Shown here: positions 8,313-15,669 of the stretch, one piece after another
Layout of the letters: each line of letters opens with the position of its first letter
How positions within the stretch are numbered: the stretch's first letter is position 1
NCBI GenBank assembly: GCA_030697205.1
Contig: JAUYQP010000045.1
Coordinates: forward strand, 29,193 to 93,192
Length of the DNA: 64,000 nucleotides
Reading direction: 5' to 3'
From: Mycobacteriales bacterium
GTDB lineage: Bacteria > Actinomycetota > Actinomycetes > Mycobacteriales > SCTD01
The notes under the pieces: model-generated
Told to the model about the DNA's origin: nothing
The model's input: the letters and a program-made list of their open reading frames with translations, nothing else
Databases searched by the model: none
Position numbers and translations under genes: made by a program

Positions 8313-10070
8313 TCACGCCGACGCGCGAGCAGGGCGGGCGAGCGGCCGCAGGCCACGGCGGTCCGCGAAGGGGTCCGCACTGCCGCGAGCCTCGCCGACG
8401 GCGTCGAGGAAGCTGCGGTGCCCGCCGGCCCCGTGGGCGGGCGAGGCCAGCACGCCGTCGAGCCGGACGAGGCGGGTGCCGTCGGTCTCGAGCCAGCGCA
8501 GCACGCAGCCGACCTCCTCGGCGGTCGCGGCCGGCAGCGGCCCCGGGCCGGGCACGACGGTCTCGGCGGTGGCGACGAGCGCGTCGACGTAGGGCGCCGG
8601 GTGGGCACCGCGCGGGATGGTGCCGGCCGCGACGAGCCGGCCGTGGCGCACCACCGCGACCTCCCACCCCAGGTCCGCGGTGGGTCGCGCGGCCACCAGC
8701 TCCGGCACCGAGGTCAGCGACACGATCCGCTGCTGGCGGGCGACGGCCCGCACCAGCGCGGCCAGTCGGTCGCGCTGGGCGGCCGCGTCCTCGAACCGCT
8801 CGTCGGCGGCGAGCGCCTCGATGCGGCGGGTCAGCACCGCGACGAGCGCGCCGGGGTCGGTGGTCACGGCGGTGCGGTAGGCGGCGACGTGGTCGGCGTA
8901 CGCCTCGACGCTCTCCAGGCCTTGGCACGGCGCGCCGCAGCGGCCCATCTCGGCGAGCACGCAGGCGGGGGACGGCCGGCGGGTCGACAACCGCGTGGTG
9001 CACTGGCGCAGCGGGAGCGCCTCGTGGACAGCGGCGACGGCGGCCTCGGCGGTGCGGGTCGAGCCGAAGGGGCCGAGGTAGGTCGCGCCGTCGTCGAGGA
9101 CGGCGCGGACGAGCGAGAGCCGCGGGAAGGCCTCGACGGTGAGCTTCACCCAGACGGCGCGCTCGGGGAACTTCGAGCGGCGGTTGTAGCGCGGCCGGTG
9201 CTCGGCGATGAGTCGCAGCTCGCGGACCTCGGCCTCGAGGGGGGTGGCGCACACGACCGGGTCGACGCGCTCGGCGATGCCGACCATCTCGGCCATCCGC
9301 GAGCGCATCTCCGACGCGGTGAAGTACTGCCGGACGCGTGAGCGCAGGTTGGTGCTCTTGCCGACGTAGAGGACCCGGTCGCGGGCGTCGCGGAAGAGGT
9401 AGACGCCCGGCGCGGTCGGTATCGCGTCGGCGAGGTGGCGCTTGCGGCGCTGCTGCGGAGTGACCGTCGCGGAGAAGGTCCGCAGCTCCTCGAGGCTGTG
9501 CACGCCGAGGTTGCCGAGGCGCGCCATCAGCCCGTGGAGCACGTCGACGGTGGCCTGCGCGTCGGCGAGCGCGCGGTGGCAGGGGGTGACGTCGGCGCGG
9601 AAGAGCCGGGCGAGGCTCGAGAGCTTGCAGTCGGGGGCCTCGTCGCGGGTGAGGACGCGGCGGGCGAGGCGCGCGGTGTCGAGGGAGTCGAAGCCGGGCC
9701 AGTCGAGGCCGAGCTGGTCGCAGCCGGCGCGCAGGAAGCCCAGGTCGAAGGGCGCGTTGTGGGCGACCAGCACGGTGCCGCGCGCGAACTCGAGGAACGC
9801 CGGCAGTGCCTGGTCGAGCCGCGGCGCGCCCGCGACCATGGAGTCGGTGATGCCGGTGAGGACCGCGATGAAGGGCGGGATCGCGCGGTCGGGGTTGACC
9901 AGCGTCTGGAACTCCCCGAGGACCTCGCCGCCGCGCACCTTCACCGCGCCGATCTCGGTGATGTGGCAGTCCTTGTGGCTGCCGCCGGTGGTCTCGAGGT
10001 CGACCACGACGAAGGTCGCGTCGCGCAGCGGCGTGCCCAGTTCGTCGAAGGTCGCCTGCACCGGGATCAC
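8313..10070 (-). CDS. DEDDh exonuclease fused to a UvrC-like GIY-YIG domain
   Basis: 585 residues in two parts. Residues about 15-180 form a DEDDh 3'-5' exonuclease of the DnaQ type: VVDLETTG, LVAHNAPFDLGF and CHRALADAQATVD supply the acidic residues and the histidine. From about 215 a UvrC-like region begins, with GVYLFRD, YVGKSTNLRSRV (GIY-YIG nuclease), a cysteine-bearing CVLAEMGRCGAPC segment and a UVR-like motif (ERFEDAAAQRDRL) for UvrB-type contacts. The UvrC RNase H and HhH domains are absent. This fusion is known in actinobacteria, including mycobacteria, and is presumed to act in DNA repair. Start GTG 10070 follows ACGGTA (TACCGT on minus) by seven bases. Confidence 0.9.
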   Translation of the reverse strand: MIPVQATFDELGTPLRDATFVVVDLETTGGSHKDCHITEIGAVKVRGGEVLGEFQTLVNPDRAIPPFIAVLTGITDSMVAGAPRLDQALPAFLEFARGTVLVAHNAPFDLGFLRAGCDQLGLDWPGFDSLDTARLARRVLTRDEAPDCKLSSLARLFRADVTPCHRALADAQATVDVLHGLMARLGNLGVHSLEELRTFSATVTPQQRRKRHLADAIPTAPGVYLFRDARDRVLYVGKSTNLRSRVRQYFTASEMRSRMAEMVGIAERVDPVVCATPLEAEVRELRLIAEHRPRYNRRSKFPERAVWVKLTVEAFPRLSLVRAVLDDGATYLGPFGSTRTAEAAVAAVHEALPLRQCTTRLSTRRPSPACVLAEMGRCGAPCQGLESVEAYADHVAAYRTAVTTDPGALVAVLTRRIEALAADERFEDAAAQRDRLAALVRAVARQQRIVSLTSVPELVAARPTADLGWEVAVVRHGRLVAAGTIPRGAHPAPYVDALVATAETVVPGPGPLPAATAEEVGCVLRWLETDGTRLVRLDGVLASPAHGAGGHRSFLDAVGEARGSADPFADRRGLRPLARPARASA

Positions 10071-10130
10071 CTGTCGGACGGTAGGGCGCTCGTCCGACAG
10101 GACGGTGTACGCCGCGCCGCGCGATCGACC

Positions 10131-10769
10131 TCAGACGGGCTTGGCGAACACCACGACGTTGCTGCGGTAGCTCTTGCTGCGCCGGTCGAAGTCTCCGCCG
10201 CAGGTGACGAGCCGCAGGGACTCCTTTCCGTCGCCGCGATAGACCAGCTCAGTGGGGAAGTCGCGCTTGGCGTAGGTGCGGACCAGGGTCACGGCGTAGG
10301 TGACCAGCGAGCCGTCGGCGCGTCGTACCTTGATCGTGTCGCCCTTGCGCAGCTCGTCGATGCGGGCGAAGACACCGGGGCCGCGGAAGCTGTCGACGTG
10401 GCCGGCGATGACCGCTGGGCCCTTGTCGCCGGGGGCGGGGCCCTGCGCGTACCAGCCGGCGCGCATCGGGTCGGCAGGGACCTGCAGCCGGCCGGCGCGG
10501 TCCTTGCGGAGCCCGATCAGGGAGCTCGTGACCTTCAGCCGGGGGATCCCGATCCGGATCGGAGCCGCCGCCCGTCGCTCCGAGACGGCCACCGCGACGA
10601 CGGGTCCCGCGCCGCGCTCCGCGGCGAGGTCCTTGCGCGCCGCGTCGACGAGCACGAGGTCGGTGGCGAGCACTGCAGCGAGGACCACCGCCTGCAGCGC
10701 GGGGGTGCGCCACCGGCGAGCCGGCGCAGGACGAGAGGGGTCGAGTCCTCGTCCTGCGCCGGTCGCCAT
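10131..10769 (-). CDS. Class F sortase
   Basis: A 212-residue membrane-anchored transpeptidase. An N-terminal hydrophobic segment (about 24-44) precedes a sortase beta-barrel with catalytic H124 (AGHVDS), C190 (LVTCGG) and R202 (YRSN). Class F sortases occur in actinobacteria and attach substrates to the cell wall or trim them. The ATG at 10769 lies five bases after the stop of the upstream DUF4331 gene, so both are on one message. That upstream protein ends with a sorting-signal-like tail, which makes it the probable substrate. Confidence 0.9.
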   Translation of the reverse strand: MATGAGRGLDPSRPAPARRWRTPALQAVVLAAVLATDLVLVDAARKDLAAERGAGPVVAVAVSERRAAAPIRIGIPRLKVTSSLIGLRKDRAGRLQVPADPMRAGWYAQGPAPGDKGPAVIAGHVDSFRGPGVFARIDELRKGDTIKVRRADGSLVTYAVTLVRTYAKRDFPTELVYRGDGKESLRLVTCGGDFDRRSKSYRSNVVVFAKPV

Positions 10770-10774
10770 GGGGA

Positions 10775-12358
10775 TCAGACCGTGACGCTGGTGCGGCGGC
10801 GCAGGAGCAGGCCCGAGCCGGCGAGGGCCGCACCGAGGACCGCGAGGGTCACCGGCAGGACCGGGAGCCCGCCGTCGGCGCTGCCACCGAAGCCGGTCGA
10901 GACGCCGCCCTGAGGAGCGGTCGCCGTCCCACCTGCGCTGTTGCCCGTGCTGTTGCCGGAGGTGGTGCCGGCGGAGCTGCCGCGCGCCTGGGTGCTCGAG
11001 CCGGAGTGCGGGAGCGCGACGTAGGGGAACGCGCTGCCGAAGGCGAGGTCGTTCTCGTTGACGCCGTCACCGGCCGCGAGCGCCTCCACGATCGTGCCGG
11101 TACGGACCGCGCCGACGAGCGCCTGCAGCTCGATGTCGACGACGTCGTCGGTGAGGCGGCGGCCGTTGGGGAAGCCCGCGGTGTCCTTGGCGAGGACGCC
11201 GAGGCGGTTGGCGGTGGCTGCCGGCGCGATCGTGGTGTTGAGGCGCAGCTGCTCCGACGGCGTCACCTTCGGCGGCTGGTTGAGGCCCTTGATGCCGGTG
11301 AGGAAGGCGGCGACGAGGTCGTCGCGAGGGGCGGCGGGGGCCGGCACCTTGTAGATGGCCTCGAGGAGTTTGGGGACCTCGGGGTCGCTCACGCGCGCGA
11401 CGGCCTCCATGACGGAGCCGTCCTTGTCGGGCGTGAGGGAGTTGAAGGCGTCCTTGAGGTTGGCCGGGAGGACGACCTCGTTGACGAGCGGGCTGCCGAG
11501 GCGCGAGACCTGGACGAAGTCGCCGCTCGGGGTCGCCTTGCCCGGAGTGAGGGTCAGCGTCTGCTGCTCGGTCGTGCTCCAGACGCCGACGATGCCGCTG
11601 CCGTCGCCGCCCTCGGTGAGGGACGCGGTCGGGACCTGCAGCGCGACCGTGTTGACGTTGTAGCCGGTCAGCGTGTCGTTGCCGGCCTCGGACAGGTCGG
11701 CGCCGTAGAGCAGGTCGAAGACGCGCAGGTCGAGGAAGAACGGGTCGTCGGCCTGGCCGACATAGCTCCTGCCGCCGCCGTCCACGGACTCGATGGCCTC
11801 GTCGCGCAGGGACGCGTAGTTGGGCATCGTCGCCTCGCCGACGTTGCTCGGGGCCACCTTGCCGGTGTCGACCAGCGTCTTCGCCATGCCGTCGCCGTCG
11901 AGGACCTCGAGCGTGTAGGTCTGCTTGAACAGCAGCGTCGCGTCGTCGAAGGAGTTCACCGGGCCGTTGGCGTAGAGAAACGTCTCGCCACCGCGCTTGT
12001 CGACGTTGGTGAACGTCCACCGGTAGGTGAGGTCCGGCAGTGCGTCGCCGTCGTTGTCGACCTTGATGTCGTAGCGGTAGCCCTCCGCGCCCCACGGGTA
12101 GAAGTTCGGGCCGCCGGACGGGTCCTGAAAGCCCGTCCAGTTGGCGATGAGCGTCGTGGTGTCGGGGGCGTCGGGGCTGACGAAGGCGTAGGTGTCGGTG
12201 TTGTCGACGAGCGGGTTTGCGGAGGTCAGGGGGGCCTCGCGGTGGCTGGAGGCGCTGGAGGTGCCGGGAGCCAGGACCAGCGCGCTGCCGGTCATCGCCA
12301 GACCGGACGCGAGCATCAGGGACCCGGCGCGGCGCGGGGTCGATCGGAGACGGGACAT
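10775..12358 (-). CDS. DUF4331 (SHREAP) surface protein with a C-terminal anchor
   Basis: 527 residues. A signal peptide (about 1-36) is followed at once by SSHREAP, the hallmark of DUF4331 proteins, whose function is unknown. D101-x-D-x-D-x3-D109 (DNDGDALPD) is a calcium-loop-like pattern. The C terminus has a Ser/Thr/Gly linker, then GLPVLPVTL, a hydrophobic stretch and RRRTSVTV, which resembles a sortase sorting signal with LPVTL in place of LPxTG. ATG 12358 was preferred over GTG 12370 since GAGGAG lies just upstream. The class F sortase follows immediately. It is a paralogue of the protein at 15670-17481. Confidence 0.9.
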   Translation of the reverse strand: MSRLRSTPRRAGSLMLASGLAMTGSALVLAPGTSSASSHREAPLTSANPLVDNTDTYAFVSPDAPDTTTLIANWTGFQDPSGGPNFYPWGAEGYRYDIKVDNDGDALPDLTYRWTFTNVDKRGGETFLYANGPVNSFDDATLLFKQTYTLEVLDGDGMAKTLVDTGKVAPSNVGEATMPNYASLRDEAIESVDGGGRSYVGQADDPFFLDLRVFDLLYGADLSEAGNDTLTGYNVNTVALQVPTASLTEGGDGSGIVGVWSTTEQQTLTLTPGKATPSGDFVQVSRLGSPLVNEVVLPANLKDAFNSLTPDKDGSVMEAVARVSDPEVPKLLEAIYKVPAPAAPRDDLVAAFLTGIKGLNQPPKVTPSEQLRLNTTIAPAATANRLGVLAKDTAGFPNGRRLTDDVVDIELQALVGAVRTGTIVEALAAGDGVNENDLAFGSAFPYVALPHSGSSTQARGSSAGTTSGNSTGNSAGGTATAPQGGVSTGFGGSADGGLPVLPVTLAVLGAALAGSGLLLRRRTSVTV

Positions 12359-12470
12359 GGTGCTCCTCACGTATGAATCGGACGAATCGCCCGACTGCTT
12401 GTGTCATGCATCCGTCCGGGCGGCCCGCGCGGTTCATTTCCGTGGCCGAGCGGTCGGCCCGCCGGTCAGG

Positions 12471-14207
12471 TCAGAAGACGTCGCGGGCAGTGCCGAGACC
12501 GCGCACGGCGAGCGCGAGGCCGAGCAGGACGACGACGCCGGCGGTGAGGGCCGGGAGCAGCCGACCGAGCCGGCGGGTGCGGGCGAGTCGCCAACCGCGG
12601 CGCTCGGCGACGCCCTGCGCGCGCAGCAGCAGCAGGCCGGCGGCCACGAGGGTGGCCGCCATCCCGATGCCGTAGCCCAGGACGAGCAGTACGCCGAAGG
12701 GCGCGCGGCCGAGCGCGGTCGCCCCGAGCAGGACCACGAGCACCGACGGGCTCGGGACGATGCCGCTCGCGACGCCCATGGTGGCCAGGGACCGCCACGT
12801 GAGGGGACGGTCGGGGGGCGGGGCGTGGCTGTGGGCTCGGCCGCCGTGGCTGTGCACGAGCACGGGTCCGGTCGCAGGCTCCTGCGGGATGTGGTGATCA
12901 CTGTCGGGGTCCGAGCGCTCATGATCGCCACGTCCTGGTGAGGCGGGGGCGACGGGCTCGTGGTCGTGCGGGATGTGGTGATCACCGTGGGGGGCTGAGC
13001 GCGCATGATCGCCACTTCCCGCGGAGGCTGAGGCGACGGGCTCGTGGGGGTGGTCGTGGGGGTGGTCGCGATCACCGTGGGGGTGGTCGTGGGCGATGTG
13101 GCGATCACCGTGGGGGGCTGAGCGCGCGTGATCGCCACGTCCCGCGGCGGGGACCGCGGCGGGGTGGTCGTGGTCGGGGGTGCCGCGCAGACGGCGCAGC
13201 GCCCCGGTGAGCAGCCACGCACCGATGGCGACGAGCAGCACGCCGGACAGCACCTCGGTGGCGGGCACGACGCGCTCGGGGGCGACCAGGGTGCCGAGGT
13301 TGATGAGCAGGCCGAGCAGCAGCACCGACGCGGTGTGGCTGACGGTGACGAAGGCGCCGAGCAGCAGGGCCTGCCGGCGGGTGCCGCGGGTGCCGACGAG
13401 GTAGGCCGCCATGACGGTCTTGCCGTGGCCGGGGGCAAGCGCGTGCAGGCATCCGAACAGCACCGACAGCGCGAGCGCCCCCAGCCCGGTGAGCAGCCCG
13501 AGGTCGTCGCGGCCGACGAACGCGGTGAACTCCGCGGTCAGCCGGTCGACCCCGCGCGGCGCGGCGACGTCGGGCGCGGTGTCTCCCGCGGCCCCGGTCC
13601 GGCAGGGACCACTCGCGAGGGAGACGGCGGCGGTGCGGACGTCCGGCGGCGACTGCAGTGACTCCTCGGGATAGGCGAGGAGCAGCTGCGACGGGGACTC
13701 GAGAGGTACGTCGGAGGCGACCACCTCCCCGCACAGCGTGTCGGCGGTGACCTCCTTCCACCCGGTGCGGTCGGCGGCGGAGGAGTCGGTGAAGGCGAGT
13801 GATCGCGCCGGGCGGGTGTCGGTGCGCAGCGCGCACTCGAGCCGGGTCGTCGTGAGGCCGGCCTGACCGGGCAGGGAGCGGCCTGACGAGGACTCCAGCC
13901 GCAGCGGCGCGGGGGAGCCGTCGACCACGAGCTCCAGCTGGGGGAGGACCTGGGCGCACAGGGTCCCGGCGTACGCCGTGATCTCGGGGTCCGACAGCGA
14001 CGCCGACCCGTCGGTGTCGGCGGTCTCGCGCAGCTGCACGGTCGGGATCTCGGCGAGGTCGACGACGTGGGTGACCGCGACGCCGGAGCCGTCGACGACC
14101 AGGCGGTCGGCGGTGTTGGTCGTGAAGTTGCCGAGCGGGTGCGCCCACGCCGCGGTCGGGAGCAGCAGCGCCCCCGTCAGCAGGCCCACTGCGACGAGGC
14201 GCCTCAC
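12471..14207 (-). CDS. NicO-family nickel/cobalt-type permease with a long His-rich loop
   Basis: 578 residues. A signal-like segment (1-24) precedes an extracytoplasmic domain of about 200 residues with several cysteines, then membrane segments. The NicO signature is HALAPGHGKTVMAAYLVG. Residues about 345-457 form a hydrophilic loop packed with His and Asp, in which a GDHxRSxPxGDxHI unit recurs three times (about 355-371, 396-412, 424-440). This loop should bind Ni, Co or another metal. A second membrane block with PSPSVLVVLLGA closes the protein. GTG 14207 overlaps the TPR gene stop as GTGA. Whether it imports or exports metal cannot be told. Confidence 0.88.
   Translation of the reverse strand: MRRLVAVGLLTGALLLPTAAWAHPLGNFTTNTADRLVVDGSGVAVTHVVDLAEIPTVQLRETADTDGSASLSDPEITAYAGTLCAQVLPQLELVVDGSPAPLRLESSSGRSLPGQAGLTTTRLECALRTDTRPARSLAFTDSSAADRTGWKEVTADTLCGEVVASDVPLESPSQLLLAYPEESLQSPPDVRTAAVSLASGPCRTGAAGDTAPDVAAPRGVDRLTAEFTAFVGRDDLGLLTGLGALALSVLFGCLHALAPGHGKTVMAAYLVGTRGTRRQALLLGAFVTVSHTASVLLLGLLINLGTLVAPERVVPATEVLSGVLLVAIGAWLLTGALRRLRGTPDHDHPAAVPAAGRGDHARSAPHGDRHIAHDHPHGDRDHPHDHPHEPVASASAGSGDHARSAPHGDHHIPHDHEPVAPASPGRGDHERSDPDSDHHIPQEPATGPVLVHSHGGRAHSHAPPPDRPLTWRSLATMGVASGIVPSPSVLVVLLGATALGRAPFGVLLVLGYGIGMAATLVAAGLLLLRAQGVAERRGWRLARTRRLGRLLPALTAGVVVLLGLALAVRGLGTARDVF
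12887..13142. repeat. Three in-frame copies of a 49-base palindromic element
   Basis: Copies at 12887-12935, 12971-13019 and 13094-13142 share GGATGTGG(T/C)GATCAC, a G-rich centre, GAGCGC and TGATCGCCAC(G/T)TCC. The spacings, 84 and 123 bases, are multiples of three. On the minus strand they encode the GDHxRSxPxGDxHI repeats of the permease. A fourth copy, inverted, lies between genes at 27152-27201, which shows that the unit is not just a coding repeat. Confidence 0.75.
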
Positions 14208-15514
14208 GAGGACGGCAGCGAGGCGAGCAGCGCCTTCGCGCGCGGGGCGTGCAGCGGGCTGAAGGCCGGGTTGAGCTCGAGCGCGCGGGTCAGCGCGGTG
14301 CGGGCCAGGGTGGTGTCGCCGGCGGCGGCCGCGATGGCCCCGAGGTGCCACTGGAAGGACGGGTTGCGAAAGCCGGTCCGCACCGCCTGCTTCGCGATCG
14401 GCAGCGCCTCGCGGGAGCGGCCGGCGGCGTGCAGCGCCCAGGCGTAGGCGTCCTGGACGTAGACCGCATGGGGCCGCGAGCGGTAGGCCGCGGCGGCCGA
14501 GGCGACGGCGGCGGCAGGCGTGCCGTGGTCGGCCTCGAAGACGGCCAGCTCGGTGTCGACGTCGGCGCCGGCCGCGGCGAACAGCTGCTGGGTGGCCCGC
14601 ACGACGGAGTACTGCTGCTGCGCCGCCGGGGTCTGCCCGGTCGCCTCGAGCAGCTCGCCGAGCTCGGTGACGTACTGCGGGGCGGGGAGCCGCGACACGA
14701 CCTCGCGGTAGTCGGCGAGCGCGGCCGTCGGGTCGCCCTGCGCCGCGAGCACCTTCGCGCGTCCCGCCAACGACGGGAGGTACGACGGGTCGGCGGCGAG
14801 CGCGCGGTCGTAGGCGGCCTTCGCGGCTGTCAGGTCACCGGAGGCCCAGGCGAGCTCGCCGAGGTACTGAGACGCGAACGCCTGGTCGGCCGGTGCGACG
14901 GCGTCCTCGCGGGCCTGCTCCATCGCCGCCTTGGCCTGCGCGACGTCGCCGCGCAGCTCGAGGACGTAGGAGAGCCGGGCGTAGGCGTCGGTGCCGGGTC
15001 GCAGCTGCACCATCCGGTCGACCGCGCGGGCCGCCTCGGCGTACCTCCCGAGCTCCACGAGCGCGTCGGTCTTCACGCCGTAGGTGGTCGCCGAGAAGTC
15101 GTTGTCGCGCAGGGCCGCGTCGGCGAGCCGCAGCGCGTCGGCGAAGTCGTGGCGCGCGGCCGCGAGGGTCGCCTGGCCGGTGAGCGCGTCGGGGGTGGGC
15201 CGGATCGCGAGCGAGCGGGCGAAGGCGGTCTCGGCGCGGCCGTAGTAGGACGGGTCGGCGGTGAGGCGGGCCTTCTGGACGTAGGCCGAGCCGAGCTCGT
15301 GCCAGGCCCGGAAGTTCTTCGGGATCCGAGTGACGGTCGCGGTGAGGTCGGTGATCGCCGCGTCGAGCGGGTCGGCTGCCTCGGTGACCGTCGGGGCCGT
15401 GGGCGGGGCCGGCTCGGGGGTGCCCCCACCGGCGACCGCGCCGACCACGAGCAGCGCCGCGGCGAGCCCGACGATCGCGACGCCGACGGTGGCGCGACGG
15501 GCGAGGCGATGCAC
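14204..15514 (-). CDS. Membrane-anchored TPR protein of the DUF4331 locus
   Basis: 436 residues. One N-terminal hydrophobic segment (about 8-32) anchors the protein, with the rest outside the cell. A Pro/Thr-rich linker is followed by about ten TPR-like helical pairs, for example AWHELGSAYVQKA, AETAFARSLAI and YLGELAWASGDLTAAKAAYDRAL. TPR arrays usually scaffold other proteins. GTG 15514 follows GAGGA by eight bases. The stop overlaps the NicO start (GTGA). The divergent neighbour is the second DUF4331 gene. Its likely job is in assembling the DUF4331/metal system at the cell surface. Confidence 0.82.
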   Translation of the reverse strand: MHRLARRATVGVAIVGLAAALLVVGAVAGGGTPEPAPPTAPTVTEAADPLDAAITDLTATVTRIPKNFRAWHELGSAYVQKARLTADPSYYGRAETAFARSLAIRPTPDALTGQATLAAARHDFADALRLADAALRDNDFSATTYGVKTDALVELGRYAEAARAVDRMVQLRPGTDAYARLSYVLELRGDVAQAKAAMEQAREDAVAPADQAFASQYLGELAWASGDLTAAKAAYDRALAADPSYLPSLAGRAKVLAAQGDPTAALADYREVVSRLPAPQYVTELGELLEATGQTPAAQQQYSVVRATQQLFAAAGADVDTELAVFEADHGTPAAAVASAAAAYRSRPHAVYVQDAYAWALHAAGRSREALPIAKQAVRTGFRNPSFQWHLGAIAAAAGDTTLARTALTRALELNPAFSPLHAPRAKALLASLPSS

Positions 15515-15669
15515 GCGGGTGTCCTCCGAGTCGCGGGGGTGGGTGGTGTCGGACAGCGTTCGCGTGCCAGCCGCAATCGGACTGTGGCCGTCAGGACACA
15601 GCAAGGGTCCCATCCGCTGGTCGCTCTCGCGCGAACGGCGTGGGAAGGACGTCCAACACAAGGAGACCC
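15515..15669. other. Divergent regulatory gap between TPR and DUF4331 genes
   Basis: This 155-base gap must carry promoters for both directions. AAGGAG at about 15659 is the ribosome site of the plus-strand gene. I see no convincing -35/-10 pair, riboswitch or strong palindrome here. Confidence 0.4.

Noticed and set aside
12887..13142. CRISPR-like spaced repeats
   Set aside because: The copies are palindromic, unevenly spaced (84 and 123 bases), inside a coding frame, with no cas genes near.
12376..15583. AATCGGAC shared by the upstream regions of both DUF4331 genes
   Set aside because: Eight bases only, and in opposite orientation relative to the two genes; easily chance in this composition.
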